Assembly: GCA_004380135.1 (NCBI GenBank)
Contig: QXCR01000036.1
Location: forward strand, 169,346-233,345
Origin: Stemphylium vesicarium
Taxonomy: Eukaryota > Ascomycota > Dothideomycetes > Pleosporales > Pleosporaceae
Direction of reading: 5' to 3'
DNA length: 64,000 nucleotides
Shown: positions 36,063 through 46,416 of the stretch, piece after piece
Layout: every line of letters starts with the position of its first letter
Numbering within the stretch: position 1 is the first letter of the stretch
Notes under the pieces: model-generated
The model's input: only the letters and a program-made list of their open reading frames with translations
Told to the model about the DNA's origin: nothing
Database searches by the model: none
Position numbers and translations under genes: made by a program

Positions 36063-37706
36063 CTACACCTCAGCACCCTCCGCCGCCACCCCATCCACAC
36101 CCACAGAACCCTGCCCAACAGGTTCACACAGCGCAACCTCAACCTCTAACGCGAGCGAACTACTAAAACCCGGCGTCTGATTCGCCGCCACCAGCGCATC
36201 CATCTGCTGTTCCTCAGTCCAATCCTGCGGGTACAGCCACTCGTGCCCTTGCTGTTCCTGCTGCTCCTCCCCATCATCACCCAACCATTTGCAGATATCA
36301 GGGATATCAGGGAAGTCAATGGTGGCTTGCTGTGCGCCGCGGGATACGAGTGAAGATGCTACTGCGGCGGCTGCTTCTTGGGAGTATGCTGGGGAGAAGT
36401 CAGGGTTGGGATAGGGCTGATAGCAACCTGTGTGTGATGTGTTGGGGATGATGTATTGGGGCTGCTCAGCTTGTGTTGGCTGAAAGGCGTTCATGTCCTG
36501 CGGTGGCATATTGCCGTGTCCGATCCATTGGTGACCAAAGTCAGGTAGATGCGGCATTTGCTGCTGGAGCGTGTGCGGTGGCATAGACATATCTCTGTAC
36601 GGCGATTCATATGCGACTTGCTGTCCAAGCGCTGGCTGTGAATGTGGCGGTAGATGCAGTTGAGCAAGACTCAAAGGCTGATGAGCCATCTCTCTAGCCT
36701 CTTGTCCACGCCGCATTCTAGCTTCAGCAGCTTGTTTGCGCCGCGCCGCATCTGCCTTACGAACAACGATGGCATACCGAGCGATAAGCACACGATCGAT
36801 ATGACTCTGTGTGACCTGCATCGTACCAATTTGTCCTAGGATGAAATGGATATCGTCAGGGAACATGAATTCCGTCTCACGACCACATTGGTCAGTTTTG
36901 ACATTCAGCAACGCGTAATCCAGTGCGCGAGTGAGGTCTCCAGCATCCAAACCTTGGGGCAGCTTCTTCAATCCGACAGCAAGATTCTTGAACGGAATAG
37001 ATGGCGGCGCCACATACCCGGCCTGTCTCGCAGCATCGGGTACAAAGTCGTGGATGGAGAGGTAGGTTTGGTCCCAACCTTCAGGTGCTCGGTGCTCGAC
37101 CTTCTTCCAACCGGGATTAAACTTCCGCATCGTCTTACGGTAGGTGTCTGAAAGATGATCTTTGGCACGCTCGGCTTCCTCGGGCGTGTCGCAGTTAAGA
37201 TAGCGGTGCTCTTCTAGAATGGCAAAGTGGACAGCGGCGGTAATGCCGTTGTTCAGTAGGCGAAATACTGTGCCGGGGTTCCGGAACCATTGCGGAAGTA
37301 GCACGATGATATCGGCAATGGTCGCGTTGATGAGGGTGCCCTGTGGAAGAAGGTACTCGTTGTATGGAATATGCAGCATGAACTGTGCACGCGGCTTGCC
37401 TACTGTTGGAGCTTTTGGCATAGCTGGCCGTGCGGCCGTGGGTTTGGTCCTGTGGTATACATGTAGAGGTGTCTCTGTGTCAGAGCGAACCTTTAAGACA
37501 TGGTTTCGAGGTGGGACGCCGGTGTCATGCATATCCCACATGGGTGTCTGGCCTTGAGTATTTATCGGCGGACCGCTTGTGGGAACAAACTCTACCTGAC
37601 CGGGAGTCTCGTTCAAACCCGGATCGAGCGGAGTGCCCGAGTAGGAGCATGCGTCTTGGGGATCGTGGTGGTACATTCCATCGTCGTTAGGGTTCGAGAA
37701 TAGCAT
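36063..37706 (-). CDS. Unknown 547-aa protein, family member C
   Basis: Single exon. The frame stays open upstream to 37928, but the ATG at 37706 has A at -3 and is preferred, since the upstream extension looks like translated leader. No known domain is seen. Residues about 129-170 (TIADIIVLLPQWFRNPGTVF and on to EEHR) and 233-270 (FKNLAVGLKKLPQGLDAGDL) are the clearest version of the two-part module shared with the genes at 7646, 13793 and 51312. A charged helix follows (ADAARRKQAAEARMRRGQEA), then a Gln/His/Pro-rich region with a WLYPQDW motif near the C-terminus. No signal peptide is present in this form. Function unknown; a nuclear or cytosolic role is inferred. Confidence 0.85.
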   Translation of the reverse strand: MLFSNPNDDGMYHHDPQDACSYSGTPLDPGLNETPGQVEFVPTSGPPINTQGQTPMWDMHDTGVPPRNHVLKVRSDTETPLHVYHRTKPTAARPAMPKAPTVGKPRAQFMLHIPYNEYLLPQGTLINATIADIIVLLPQWFRNPGTVFRLLNNGITAAVHFAILEEHRYLNCDTPEEAERAKDHLSDTYRKTMRKFNPGWKKVEHRAPEGWDQTYLSIHDFVPDAARQAGYVAPPSIPFKNLAVGLKKLPQGLDAGDLTRALDYALLNVKTDQCGRETEFMFPDDIHFILGQIGTMQVTQSHIDRVLIARYAIVVRKADAARRKQAAEARMRRGQEAREMAHQPLSLAQLHLPPHSQPALGQQVAYESPYRDMSMPPHTLQQQMPHLPDFGHQWIGHGNMPPQDMNAFQPTQAEQPQYIIPNTSHTGCYQPYPNPDFSPAYSQEAAAAVASSLVSRGAQQATIDFPDIPDICKWLGDDGEEQQEQQGHEWLYPQDWTEEQQMDALVAANQTPGFSSSLALEVEVALCEPVGQGSVGVDGVAAEGAEV

Positions 37707-38111
37707 GTTGTCGGCGGAGGAAGAGTCAGAGCGGTCTGTTGCACCTCTTTCTTTCTTTCCAGAGGAGGGTAGAAAGCGCGAGTAGGATCTGTTGTAGTTT
37801 CGGTGGAGGCTGAGAAGAGGAAATGAATGACCAAAGAGGGAATCGGGAGAGTATCTGACTGTTGAGGCTCGAAGAGCCAAGAGGTGAATTGTACGAGAGC
37901 AGATGGAAATTATATAGTAACGTTTCACTCCATAGCAGGTAGAGGGAAGCCTAAATGAGTGACAGGCTGGGCCTTTTACCTTGTCGAATTTTTCAAGCCA
38001 TACAGTGACGGGAATATTTCATCTTCGACTCCACGAAACGTGAAAGCGAGGTGGTAATCACCCATCGTAAGAGGCTGCTATGAGAGATACTAGGTGTAAC
38101 TCGAGATTATT
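37707..38111. other. Intergenic, tandem minus-strand genes
   Basis: Promoter and leader of the 547-aa gene plus the 3' end of its upstream neighbour. No other gene. Confidence 0.5.
37910..37916 (-). promoter_or_regulatory. TATA box of family member C
   Basis: TATATAA on the minus strand about 205 nt before the chosen ATG (37706). A start site just downstream would place the upstream in-frame Met codons outside or at the edge of the transcript, which supports the shorter protein. Confidence 0.4.
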
Positions 38112-39116
38112 CTAACCGCGCCTTTGCAGGTATGCGTCATGACTGAGGGAGCCCGCATACCCCGCGAACTTTGCTGGCGGGTAGAGCGAAAAGTAATAGA
38201 GCATTTCGTCGTGAGTTAAAATGGCAAATGGTAGCTTTCGTCGAGGTTCGTTCTCCCTCAGAGGCGGGAAGTTGTCTCCATATTCGCAGAGGGGATAGTC
38301 ACATACGTCCGTGTCCTTCATCGTCCCATCTCTTGTAAGATCAACAACACGCGCAGTCTGCGCCGCTTGCCTCACGTTCCTTCGCGCTTCCTCTCGCATT
38401 TCATCCTCCCATGTGATATTCCATTTCCTCTCTTCTCTCTTTTGTTGCAGAGCTAAGCGCTGCGCAACAGCGCCATCCGGTTCGTGGTCGCAATCCCAAT
38501 GATTGAGGTGGACGCGCTCCGCTTCGTGAGCATGGGTTGCCAGATTTATTTCCGCGGGCTCGGTCAGCAGGTTCAGCGGCATTGCAGAACCGAATTGTTC
38601 CGGCTCAGTCTGCCATTCATCAAGCCACGCATTGGAGACATTGGCTTTCTTATGTTTTGTGGTTGGAGTATGGTTCGGTATACTGCTGGGGAAGTAGGAG
38701 GATCTTAGTCTGGAAGGGTGCTTTGCCCTTGTATCGTAGTTTATGCGTGGTGCGAGAGGCGGGAGGGCTCTGATAAAGTAATTGTCGGAAAGAGTGGTTG
38801 GTAGATAAGTTGATGCTGCGAGAAACCTTTTCGGCTCTCTTGGCACCCTGTGTTCGCTAACGAAGTTGTGCATCTTCCGCTTTTGTGGGCGCATATGTGG
38901 ATATGACATGACTTGTTCTGTTGTAGGCACAGTGACGAGACTCTTGTAGTTTTTGGTAGCAAGAAGAGAAGGATCAGGTCTTTTTTTATATTCTTGCACT
39001 GTTGCCTGGCCGAAAATACCACTTTGGAGTGATTGAGGGCCTGATTGGTGATGTGAGGCCGTTGTACTGCTCACCATGGCAAACAACAACGTTGCCACGG
39101 CTATCATCCTCAACAT
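38112..39116 (-). CDS. Putative secreted basic protein, unknown
   Basis: Single-exon ORF of 334 residues. The first 21 residues form a good signal peptide (IAVATLLFAMVSSTTA); a second in-frame Met at position 4 is an alternative start. The mature chain is rich in His, Pro, Arg and Lys, has no membrane span and only a few cysteines (CDH, CDYPLCEYG). It includes a strongly charged helix-like segment (REERKWNITWEDEMREEARR). No family is recognised. Length without stops and biased composition argue for a real gene, but the absence of homology and the non-secretory look of the charged segment leave doubt about secretion. Confidence 0.6.
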   Translation of the reverse strand: MLRMIAVATLLFAMVSSTTASHHQSGPQSLQSGIFGQATVQEYKKRPDPSLLATKNYKSLVTVPTTEQVMSYPHMRPQKRKMHNFVSEHRVPREPKRFLAASTYLPTTLSDNYFIRALPPLAPRINYDTRAKHPSRLRSSYFPSSIPNHTPTTKHKKANVSNAWLDEWQTEPEQFGSAMPLNLLTEPAEINLATHAHEAERVHLNHWDCDHEPDGAVAQRLALQQKREERKWNITWEDEMREEARRNVRQAAQTARVVDLTRDGTMKDTDVCDYPLCEYGDNFPPLRENEPRRKLPFAILTHDEMLYYFSLYPPAKFAGYAGSLSHDAYLQRRG

Positions 39117-40730
39117 GGTGATTTGACCTCAATGAGCGGTGATGAGTGTGAGAGACAAACGAAATGATTGATCCATTTTGTGAGACTGCAGCAAAGTGAC
39201 CATCGCTTTTGACGGTGAAAAGCGCTTGCACGGGAATTTCGGCTTTCAAATCGCGACCGGACTTTTCCGTGGTTGCCAATACGCGACGACCAATACGGAG
39301 GGTGACGTACGCGTTTGACCAGTGATGCCCTGCCTAAACTTGGAGGGGCCGGGCTGCGACTGCACTCTTTTCACTCTGCACCAGAACCGCGAACACGGAA
39401 TTTGCGTCAATGGAGGGTCGTGATGACTTTGTTGGGAAGGACGTTGGCGTATAAAAGTGGGAACGCATATTACACGACTAGCGAGTGGAACTCCTGCAAC
39501 CCATGACCAACTCCTCATTGAACAAATGAGGGTAATGACTTCCATACTTGAAAATCATTGGCTGATGCTGGCGATCCGCAAGTGAGTGAACTGGGCTTAC
39601 GATCGCAGTGTCCCTTTACGTCTCCCCGAGCGCAACGTTTCCCTAATTCAAAGGAGGCAGACTGATGCGATGGTGCCTCGAAGCGATGCGCCAGGTCAGT
39701 TGACTGGGTAAATGTCTGTAACGATGATTGTGACAATTCGGTAGAAGAAATTAGCGTTGCCTTCCTATGCATTGCCTTCTCTTGCTCCTGTCTTTACAAG
39801 ATTTTCAAGCACGTCAGAGAACAAGAGCCGTGTCCACAGTCTTGTGAAGCTTCTGTGAGGTTGTCTTGCAGATTTCCTTGCATATCTTAACTTCCAAGCG
39901 CTGGTCTTAAAGAAATCATGAACACTGCAATCATCATCGCTTGATGTTGGACGCATTGGATACGTACCCCGCAGTGGAGAGTAATCCTGTCGCGCTCCAA
40001 GACGTCCAGAAAATAGTCGGCAAGGCAATGACTTCCTTTGAAGACGCGCAATATTTCCCTGCAGTTACGCGGCTGTTGCATCCAGGAACTGTTCTTTCGA
40101 GGCCTTGTGCACTCTGTCTGCTATTCGTAGTGGCTTGGAGCCTTCGGTGCGCTCGTGGAACCCGGTCCATAGTATAACCATCATTTGCGGTACGCAATAT
40201 CTAGGGTAAATGTCGCAAACTGATGAACCACAGTTCAGCGTCATTCTGATGGCGTCAGATGGGTTTTGGTGATGGGAGATGCGTCGATGGTTCAGTGGAA
40301 CACAAGAGGAAGAGGAAGACGAATGGCGGGGGATTAGCGTCGGCAATAGTGCCGAATGCCGAGCGTGTGCAGACCCTCGACCGTGTTCCTCCTTTTCCCA
40401 GCCACTTAAAGACATCTTGGTGACCATCTCCCCCACGATACCTTGCTTTTTCCCTTTGACCTGCAAGTGCGTGGAGAAGCAAGGCAATGGCCAGTTGAGG
40501 ACTGCGGGCCGCTTTGCATTTGTACCCAACAAAGAGCAAATCCTCGCGCATTCGCGTGAGCGTCAAGCTGTACAATTTTCTCACGTCGCGAGAATGCCGT
40601 ATCATCTTGGATCTGCTAGATTCTATCGTTGACAAACTAGCTGGTGATGTCCATGCTTGCTAAGCAATGCCTTATTCCCGCGGTCAGTCCGCACCCGCCA
40701 CCCCAAGTACCATGGAAGCTGGAGTAGATA
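39117..40730. other. Divergent intergenic region, 1.6 kb
   Basis: No gene is supported. A plus-strand TATAAAAG lies at 39450-39457, about 1.3 kb ahead of the next recognised gene. ORFs of 75-155 aa on both strands (for example 40065-40532 minus) lack recognisable features. Confidence 0.4.
39450..39457 (+). promoter_or_regulatory. Orphan TATA box
   Basis: A near-perfect TATAAAAG on the plus strand with no recognised gene directly downstream. Confidence 0.3.
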
Positions 40731-41261
40731 ATGAGCAACACGCCATCCCTGAGCGCACACATGAGCATCTCGCCACATTTCGCTTTCCCTGAGAAAATAT
40801 CTACGCCGGCCGCATACATAATGCTGGACCATATAGGCATAAGTGTCCCCACTACCCGCTTCGAAGAGGTCACGGCCTGGTATCTGGCCGCGCTCGCACC
40901 ACTCGGCTATGCCAAACAAAAGGATTTCCATGGTCACGGAGTCGGTCTTGGCCCGGATAGGCTGAACATAGTGTTTTATATCAGTGCCAAGGACGGGGCT
41001 AGAGCCGCAGCGACTCACGTTGCATTCCGCTGTACAGACCGCGAAACCGTGGAAAAGTTTCACGAGGCAGCCTTGGGAGCGGGTGGGAGAGACAATGGGA
41101 AACCAGGTTGGAGACATCAGTATCATCCAAAGTACTATGCCGCATTCGCCCTCGACCCCGTCGGGTAAGTGTTGGTGCGAGGTGCTCTTTCCGACTGCAG
41201 CTGATTGTGGTGTAGGAACAACGTAGAAGTCGTGGATCACGGATTGCCGATATCTGCATAG
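40731..41261 (+). CDS. VOC-fold (glyoxalase/dioxygenase superfamily) protein
   Basis: Exons 40731-41164 and 41216-41261 join in frame (51-nt intron, GTAAGT donor) to 159 residues; an in-frame ATG at 40821 would give 129. The core runs from MLDHIGISVP through FYISA, THVAFRC and HPKYYAAFALDPVG to the spliced end NNVEVVDHG. This is the beta-alpha-beta-beta-beta pattern of single-domain vicinal oxygen chelate proteins. Candidate metal ligands are the His of LDHIG and the Glu of NNVEVV; a His in ATHVAF is another. Substrate is unknown: the superfamily includes glyoxalases, dioxygenases and resistance proteins. The 129-residue start fits the fold better; the longer one is reported because it is also open. 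Confidence 0.85.
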
Positions 41262-41496
41262 GTGTTGCTGTACTGTAGATGCCTTGGTGATGCAACTACT
41301 CGGCATACAGAGAGGACTTGATACAATGTAGTCACCTTGATACACTGTGCCCTCATCGTTCATCGTCTGAGGTGATGCCGACTCCATACCGCCTGCCCGT
41401 TTGAGACCTGCCAAGGCTGGGGGTTGTTTACAGCACCTACCTCTCTTCTCACCACTCTGACTTCCTCATCACCCCTACGACATAGCAAAGGTGCCA

Positions 41497-42329
41497 ATGA
41501 CAGATCGCTTGCAAGCGCTGCTTGACAGCGCTTACGCTGCCAACAAACTCGAGCGTGATCGCTTGCCACTTGAAATTTTTCTTGTTGGCCTCCAGCAAGA
41601 AGCTCTAGATTTCGACGAGGCGCTGCTGAAACAGACTCAGGTATGCACAAGCAGGCCGATGTAGGGTTTCTTGCTAATTGGAAAGCTCGCTATCTTTACA
41701 TCCTTCTTGGACTTTTTCGATAGCGTTTCAAGCACCCAAGACGGTATGCACATCACCGCTTCTTAGCAAACACTACTAAAAACGCTGCAGCCTTTTCTAC
41801 CTCAAGGGCCACTCAAACCGTTACTGCCACGGATTCACATGCAGCACAAACCGATGCTGCAACCATATCCCTCTGGGATATACTCCCCAAGGCTCGTGAC
41901 GAAGCCTACAATCGTGGCGTCAGTGACGGAAAAGAGCAAGGACGCATGCAAGGCATTGAACACGGCAAAGACATCGGCATGGATGAAAGTTTAGCAGTAA
42001 GATTCAATCAAAGTCACGGCGAGAAGTTCGCGAAAGGACTTGCACAGAAAGACGTCGAGATAGCGCGTAGCTTGGAGGTGAACAAGAAGGCTGAACATTC
42101 CGGCGAACCTAGTAGGGGCCTAAAGCAAGAGCGAGAGGAGGTCAAGAGAATAGGTCACAACTTCAGCAACAGCGCTCTCAAAAAAGGGGCGATACACGAG
42201 AAAAATGCCCTGGGCCTCACCCAGGAATTGCCCAAATCAAAACACGGGAAGGAGAACATCAAGCCCGCGAGCCCCAGCTACGATCCTTTCACACCAATTT
42301 GGCAAGATGCGTTCAAGAAGAAGGTCTAG
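41497..42329 (+). CDS. Unknown protein with a GxxxG repeat
   Basis: Exons 41497-41640, 41686-41743 and 41791-42329 join with correct phases to 246 residues. The N-terminal part is helical (MTDRLQALLDSAYAANKLER, LPLEIFLVGLQQEALDF). In the middle a run of six glycines spaced exactly every fourth residue (GVSDGKEQGRMQGIEHGKDI, then G) follows DEAYNR. Such runs occur in FliH-type proteins and resemble the glycine pattern of Yae1-type N-terminal domains; here it is only a pattern match. The C-terminal half is lysine-rich and polar and ends FKKKV. No signal peptide or membrane segment. Function not assigned. Confidence 0.72.
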
Positions 42330-43245
42330 TCAGCATTGCCTTGAAACTAGGCAAGCCGACATGTTCCGCAGCTACAACTAAGACGCCAACATCGGGGAAC
42401 ATGCTGAGGGTTGACGTCCTATCCCCGTTACAGACCTTGCACTTGATGTTGGCACCCTCACAGCGACGTACAAAATCATGGCGAAGAGCGACAAACGGCT
42501 TAAGGACTATGGTTAGGCGAGCTCGCGGGCGCAACGTCGGGCAGACAGCAATGAGAGTAGGAAGCTGTATAGCGAATAAAGATACCATGAGAAATTATCC
42601 GGAAACCAGACCTCCAGTCACTTGCCACCACATGAGTCACAGGAGGCTGTGGAAAATGGGACTAGTGCGAATGCGGCTTGCTCATGGTGGGTTCACTGCG
42701 AGACTCTCTCATAAAATTTGGGCCTCCATGACGCAATCGCGGGCCTTCCTTTACCACGACCGATCACGCGTCACAAATCTCATCATCGGCTTCCATGATC
42801 TCCAAGGATAAGACTTTCGACTAATCTGCTTCCACTGGTTTCCTTCGCAGGCGGACGACACTATAGTGGTCATACGGACCACTGCCTGAGTCTACTCAGT
42901 CACTGCGTACATTGAAGTTGCTCATCACAGAAGGAGCGAAGGCGCGGCCTTTGACTCTGGGAAGGAAAATCCGACGCTGCTGGATCCGAAAGAGCAGGAA
43001 CGCCATCACCAGAGGGATACTACTGTCACAGTCACTCAATAGTTGGTGCGTGAAGCGCTCCACGACTGTGGCCTTCAATCACTGGCAAAGCGAACTGTCT
43101 TCTGCAAATTCTGTCACCCTCGGAATACCGCAAGGTTGCATTGTTGCATTCACATCGATACCGATCATAATACACTGCTCGAATCCGAGTTCGATAACTA
43201 CCCATCAAGGATCTACCCATCAACTGACCTCAATGAACGGCAACC
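42330..43245. other. Intergenic, tandem plus-strand genes
   Basis: Overlapping ORFs (42299-42811, 42912-43643 plus) lack features and clash with the frames of the flanking genes. No gene is called. Confidence 0.4.
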
Positions 43246-43953
43246 ATGTTGAAGAGATTCTCATCCAAATCCTCCAACCGACGCTCATCCTCCTCCTCGA
43301 ACCAAGCCCAGCAATCGCAACGATCTTCAGCCCAAACACTGATATCATTCCCCTACTCCTCCCCGCGTTCCTCAGCGCAACCATCCCAAGCAAAACCACC
43401 TTCAGAACCACGAATCTCAGACCAATCACCTTACCCACTAACACGAACATCAGCAGCATCATCAGCCCATACACCCCACTCCTCCGCCTCCGCTCCTGCC
43501 CCTCCCACCTACCCCAAACACCCCCTCAGTCCTCCCTCCCCAGACATCCCCTACAACCACGCATCCTGGACCCGCCACAACCAGCTCCTCGCCAACCTGG
43601 CCCTAAAAGCCGACAACCTCGATCACCTCGCCACGCTGGCTGAGACGCGCTGGAAAGCCACCGAAGCCGCGCTCCCCCCCTCACGCCGCCACGAAGCGGG
43701 TGTCTTTGCCAAAATCCCAGTTTTACAGGAAATCCATGGTTTACTAAGGAGTATCCGCAAGCTGCTGAGGAAGGAGAAGAGGTGGAGGGAGGTGTGGAAG
43801 CCGAGGAGTCCGCTGCTGAGGTATCCGGCTTGGGGGTGCTGTTATGCAGAGGCTGTGGGGGTGTTTGAGGGGGAGGGGGTTAGGGCGTGGAATGTGGGGG
43901 TTGAGTTGGATGGGAGGGTTGAGGGGTTGATTGGGGTTATTTCGAAGATTTAG
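43246..43953 (+). CDS. Hypothetical 235-aa protein
   Basis: Single exon from an ATG in a good context (AACCATG). The first 100 residues are Ser/Pro/Gln-rich and disordered. The second half is ordered-looking and helical (HNQLLANLALKADNLDHLAT, SIRKLLRKEKRWREVWK), with a hydrophobic end containing CCYAEAVGVF. No family recognised. The coding strand switches from C-rich in the first half to G-rich in the second, a pattern also seen in the gene at 51312. Convergent with the RTA1 remnant. Confidence 0.65.
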   Translation: MLKRFSSKSSNRRSSSSSNQAQQSQRSSAQTLISFPYSSPRSSAQPSQAKPPSEPRISDQSPYPLTRTSAASSAHTPHSSASAPAPPTYPKHPLSPPSPDIPYNHASWTRHNQLLANLALKADNLDHLATLAETRWKATEAALPPSRRHEAGVFAKIPVLQEIHGLLRSIRKLLRKEKRWREVWKPRSPLLRYPAWGCCYAEAVGVFEGEGVRAWNVGVELDGRVEGLIGVISKI

Positions 43954-44725
43954 GGAGAATGGGGGGTTTGAGGTGATGGGTAGAGGGAAGTGGAAAGGAT
44001 GAGCGTGGGGAATTGAGGATGTTTAGGGGTATGAGTATTGTGAGGTTGATGCGATGTTGAACTCGTGGACATGCTCTTTGACTGACTGACTGTTTGATTG
44101 GAGCGGAGAGAGAACACAGCCAACTTGGTACAAGGGGAAGCTATCCAAATACAATCATCGATCACCATCCACATTCAGTTACCTCCATCCAGCACCAAAG
44201 ATCAGGGAATGAAAGTGCTGCACAGAATATACTTCAAAGAAGAAGACGCATGAAACAAAGATGAGGAAAAAAGCAAGAAAAGGTAAAGACAATGTAGGTA
44301 GCTCGATGCCGATAACCGACCACATTGCAGAACAATCCTTCCATCTTTCTTTCTCCAGTCGACAGCGCTGGCCGTCACATTTCGGTCCTTTCCAGCAGCG
44401 GGCTCTGTGACGATTTTCCTGTGAACGGCAGACGAAACATTCAAACGATCAAGTCCCCGTTCGCAGTCAACGAACACGGCGAGCGGATGACCATACACCC
44501 CAGGACACGCCATATATCCTCAGTCGACCTCCGGAAAGGAAGAAACGTTGAGCCCCTGGCACCACGATCAACACACCACCGCACAGCGCACGAACCCCAT
44601 CGCCAATACACTTCAGAACATTCCTCAACAAGACTACTTTTTCTCTCGAAACCCCATCGACATCGACATCCCAAGGCCACGCACACACAGACACACGATC
44701 GTGCGCTCCCGCTCCCGCGTTACCC
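43954..44725. other. Intergenic, no supported gene
   Basis: Overlapping ORFs on both strands at 44325-44784 show no domain. It separates the 235-aa gene from the RTA1 remnant. Confidence 0.4.
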
Positions 44726-45052
44726 CTAAGACGATATTCGACCCTTGTTAACGGGAAGAAAACCCCTAATAACAACAACAGCAAACATTAACGCCGCATC
44801 AAAACCATACAAGTACGCCTCAGTCCCATAGGCCTTTCCCTCGGGCCCCTCCAAGATCTCAATAAATCGAAACAAGCTCCTGACCATAACCAGGCCACTA
44901 ACCGCATACAGGGTTATTGGGAAGAGTGTTTGGGGGGAGGAGGAAGGGCGATGGGGGCAGTTTGGAGGCGGAGGAGGCGGTGCGGAGGATTGAGGTTGAG
45001 AAAATGGAAAGAGGTGCGTGGGAGGGGAACAGAAGCGGTGGTCGGGCGCGCG
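44726..45052 (-). pseudogene. Remnant of an RTA1-family membrane protein
   Basis: The minus-strand frame ending at 44726 encodes a clear C-terminal end of RTA1-like proteins (lipid-translocating exporter/resistance family, seven spans). The segments are LYAVSGLVMVRSLFRFIEI, an EG-EG loop, and EAYLYGFDAALMFAVVVI. The conserved part is 44726-44932. Upstream the frame turns into proline-rich low complexity and meets an in-frame TGA at 45053-45055. It has no Met and no AG acceptor between 45055 and 44905 that could splice it to earlier exons. The first five or six spans are missing, and Med21 lies only about 500 nt away. I therefore read it as a truncated copy. A sequencing frameshift in the C-rich stretch cannot be excluded. 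Confidence 0.55.
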
Positions 45053-45545
45053 TCAGCTACAACATCGTTCGCAGACCGAAGACGCCGGATCCGGTGTATC
45101 AGGATAAAGACGTGCAGCCGGTTGATAGCCCGTGGCTGAGGGAGTGTGGCATGGTCAAAGTCAAGAGCAAAAATCCGGGCGGCTGCCACATTGTGTCCAA
45201 GACGATTATTCAAAGGGAGGAGGGCATCGACGGTAGGAGGTCGGTCGCATGGTCCCCGAAGCGGAGCTAATGCAGGCGTGATGGATAACGAATTTCTGTT
45301 TTGGTGTTTGCGTTGTTATGGGTGGTCAGGATTGGGCGTTGTTACAAGAGGCAAGCGGCTAGAAGGGTGTTTTGGCTTGACATGTGGCTTTCTTGTTCGG
45401 CGTCATTTTGCGCTCGCAAGTCGCAGGGTGTTCAGATGCCATGAAAGCTTTATTTCTTGGCACGGAAGTCGTAAAGCGGGCTTGGTGTAGGGTCGTCCCG
45501 TCTGTCCCGGTCACAGTCCAGGGTAACAACAGCTAGCACGAGGGC
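45053..45545. other. Intergenic between RTA1 remnant and med21
   Basis: No intact gene. Minus-strand reading 45213-44914 (containing LHVFILIHRIRRLRS) might be further decayed RTA1 sequence, but this is weak. Confidence 0.3.
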
Positions 45546-46057
45546 TCATCGCGCCCTCCCCACACTAGTAATCTTGTTCTCGACCATCTTCATCAGCATA
45601 TCCTTCTCTTTGACTGCCTTGACCCTCTCCCCCTCCAAGTCTTCCAACTGTCGCTCTAGCTCTCTCATTCTCTCTACTTGCTCTTTCTCACTCCAGTTCA
45701 GACCCGGCAGATGGGCTATCAGTTTCTCAATCTGCTGCTCCTTTAATGTGATATCCTGGGCCAGCTCTTTGATGTCTGCCTGGAACTGCTCTGGTGAAGG
45801 CTTGGCGGGTGGGACGAATGCTTGCTGGGAGGGGTCGGTAGTGCTTTGTGTGTTCTCGCGGGCTTCGAGCTCAGCAAAGGTGTCGAGACGCTGCTGTCCT
45901 GGGGGCACGCTTGGTGGAGCATTTTCTCGTATTTGTCGCAGGGCGGCGGACATTTGGTTCAGGAGCTAAAGCTGTTAGTACGATATTTCGGCGCGTTCTT
46001 TGTGAGGTGTTGTACCATATCCAGCTCATCTTGGATCTGAGTGAGTATGTCGCCCAT
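45546..46057 (-). CDS. med21: Mediator complex subunit Med21 (Srb7)
   Basis: Exons 46057-46016 and 45965-45546 join in frame (50-nt intron) to 153 residues. The N-terminus GDILTQIQDELDMLLNQM is the family's typical start, and it is encoded by the 42-nt first exon plus the start of exon 2. A Pro/Ser/Gln-rich variable part follows, then the conserved helix ELAQDITLKEQQIEKLIAHL and a long coiled coil (VERMRELERQLEDLEGE). Med21 pairs with Med7 in the hinge of the Mediator middle module and is needed for RNA polymerase II transcription. Length is normal for fungi. Divergent from the rrg7-like gene with a 359-nt gap, so the two probably share a promoter region. Confidence 0.92.
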
Positions 46058-46416
46058 TGTTCTTGATTAATGAGACGTCGCGCGGTGTCGTGAGGCTCGA
46101 GAGGGAATATTCGTGTGCAATACAGCGTCTACTCTCGGATTTTAGTTCTAGTCGGACCTAGCGATATAGGTCATAGAGTCGAGGGCGTGGTGTGGTTGAA
46201 GGCGACAGCCCAGGTAGGGCTGAGCTAGCCCTAGCGCGTCGGCCGGTCAAAATGATGCATGGATGCCCGCGACCGCCCTCACCGTACCCGCATTTCGACA
46301 TTTCGACGCTTCGCACCTACGCCCACAACCCCCCTCAGTGACGCCGGCCTTTCACTCTGCTCGCTGCGTTGCCCTGTAAATATGTTACGGCCGTTATTCC
46401 CGTCTAGGATACCGTG
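46058..46416. promoter_or_regulatory. Compact divergent promoter, med21 / rrg7
   Basis: 359 nt between two divergent housekeeping-type genes. No TATA box is evident. A short upstream ORF (46382-46417) precedes the right-hand gene. Confidence 0.45.

Noticed and set aside
40623..41414. 263-aa minus-strand ORF
   Set aside because: It overlaps the VOC-fold gene on the other strand, which has clear family motifs.
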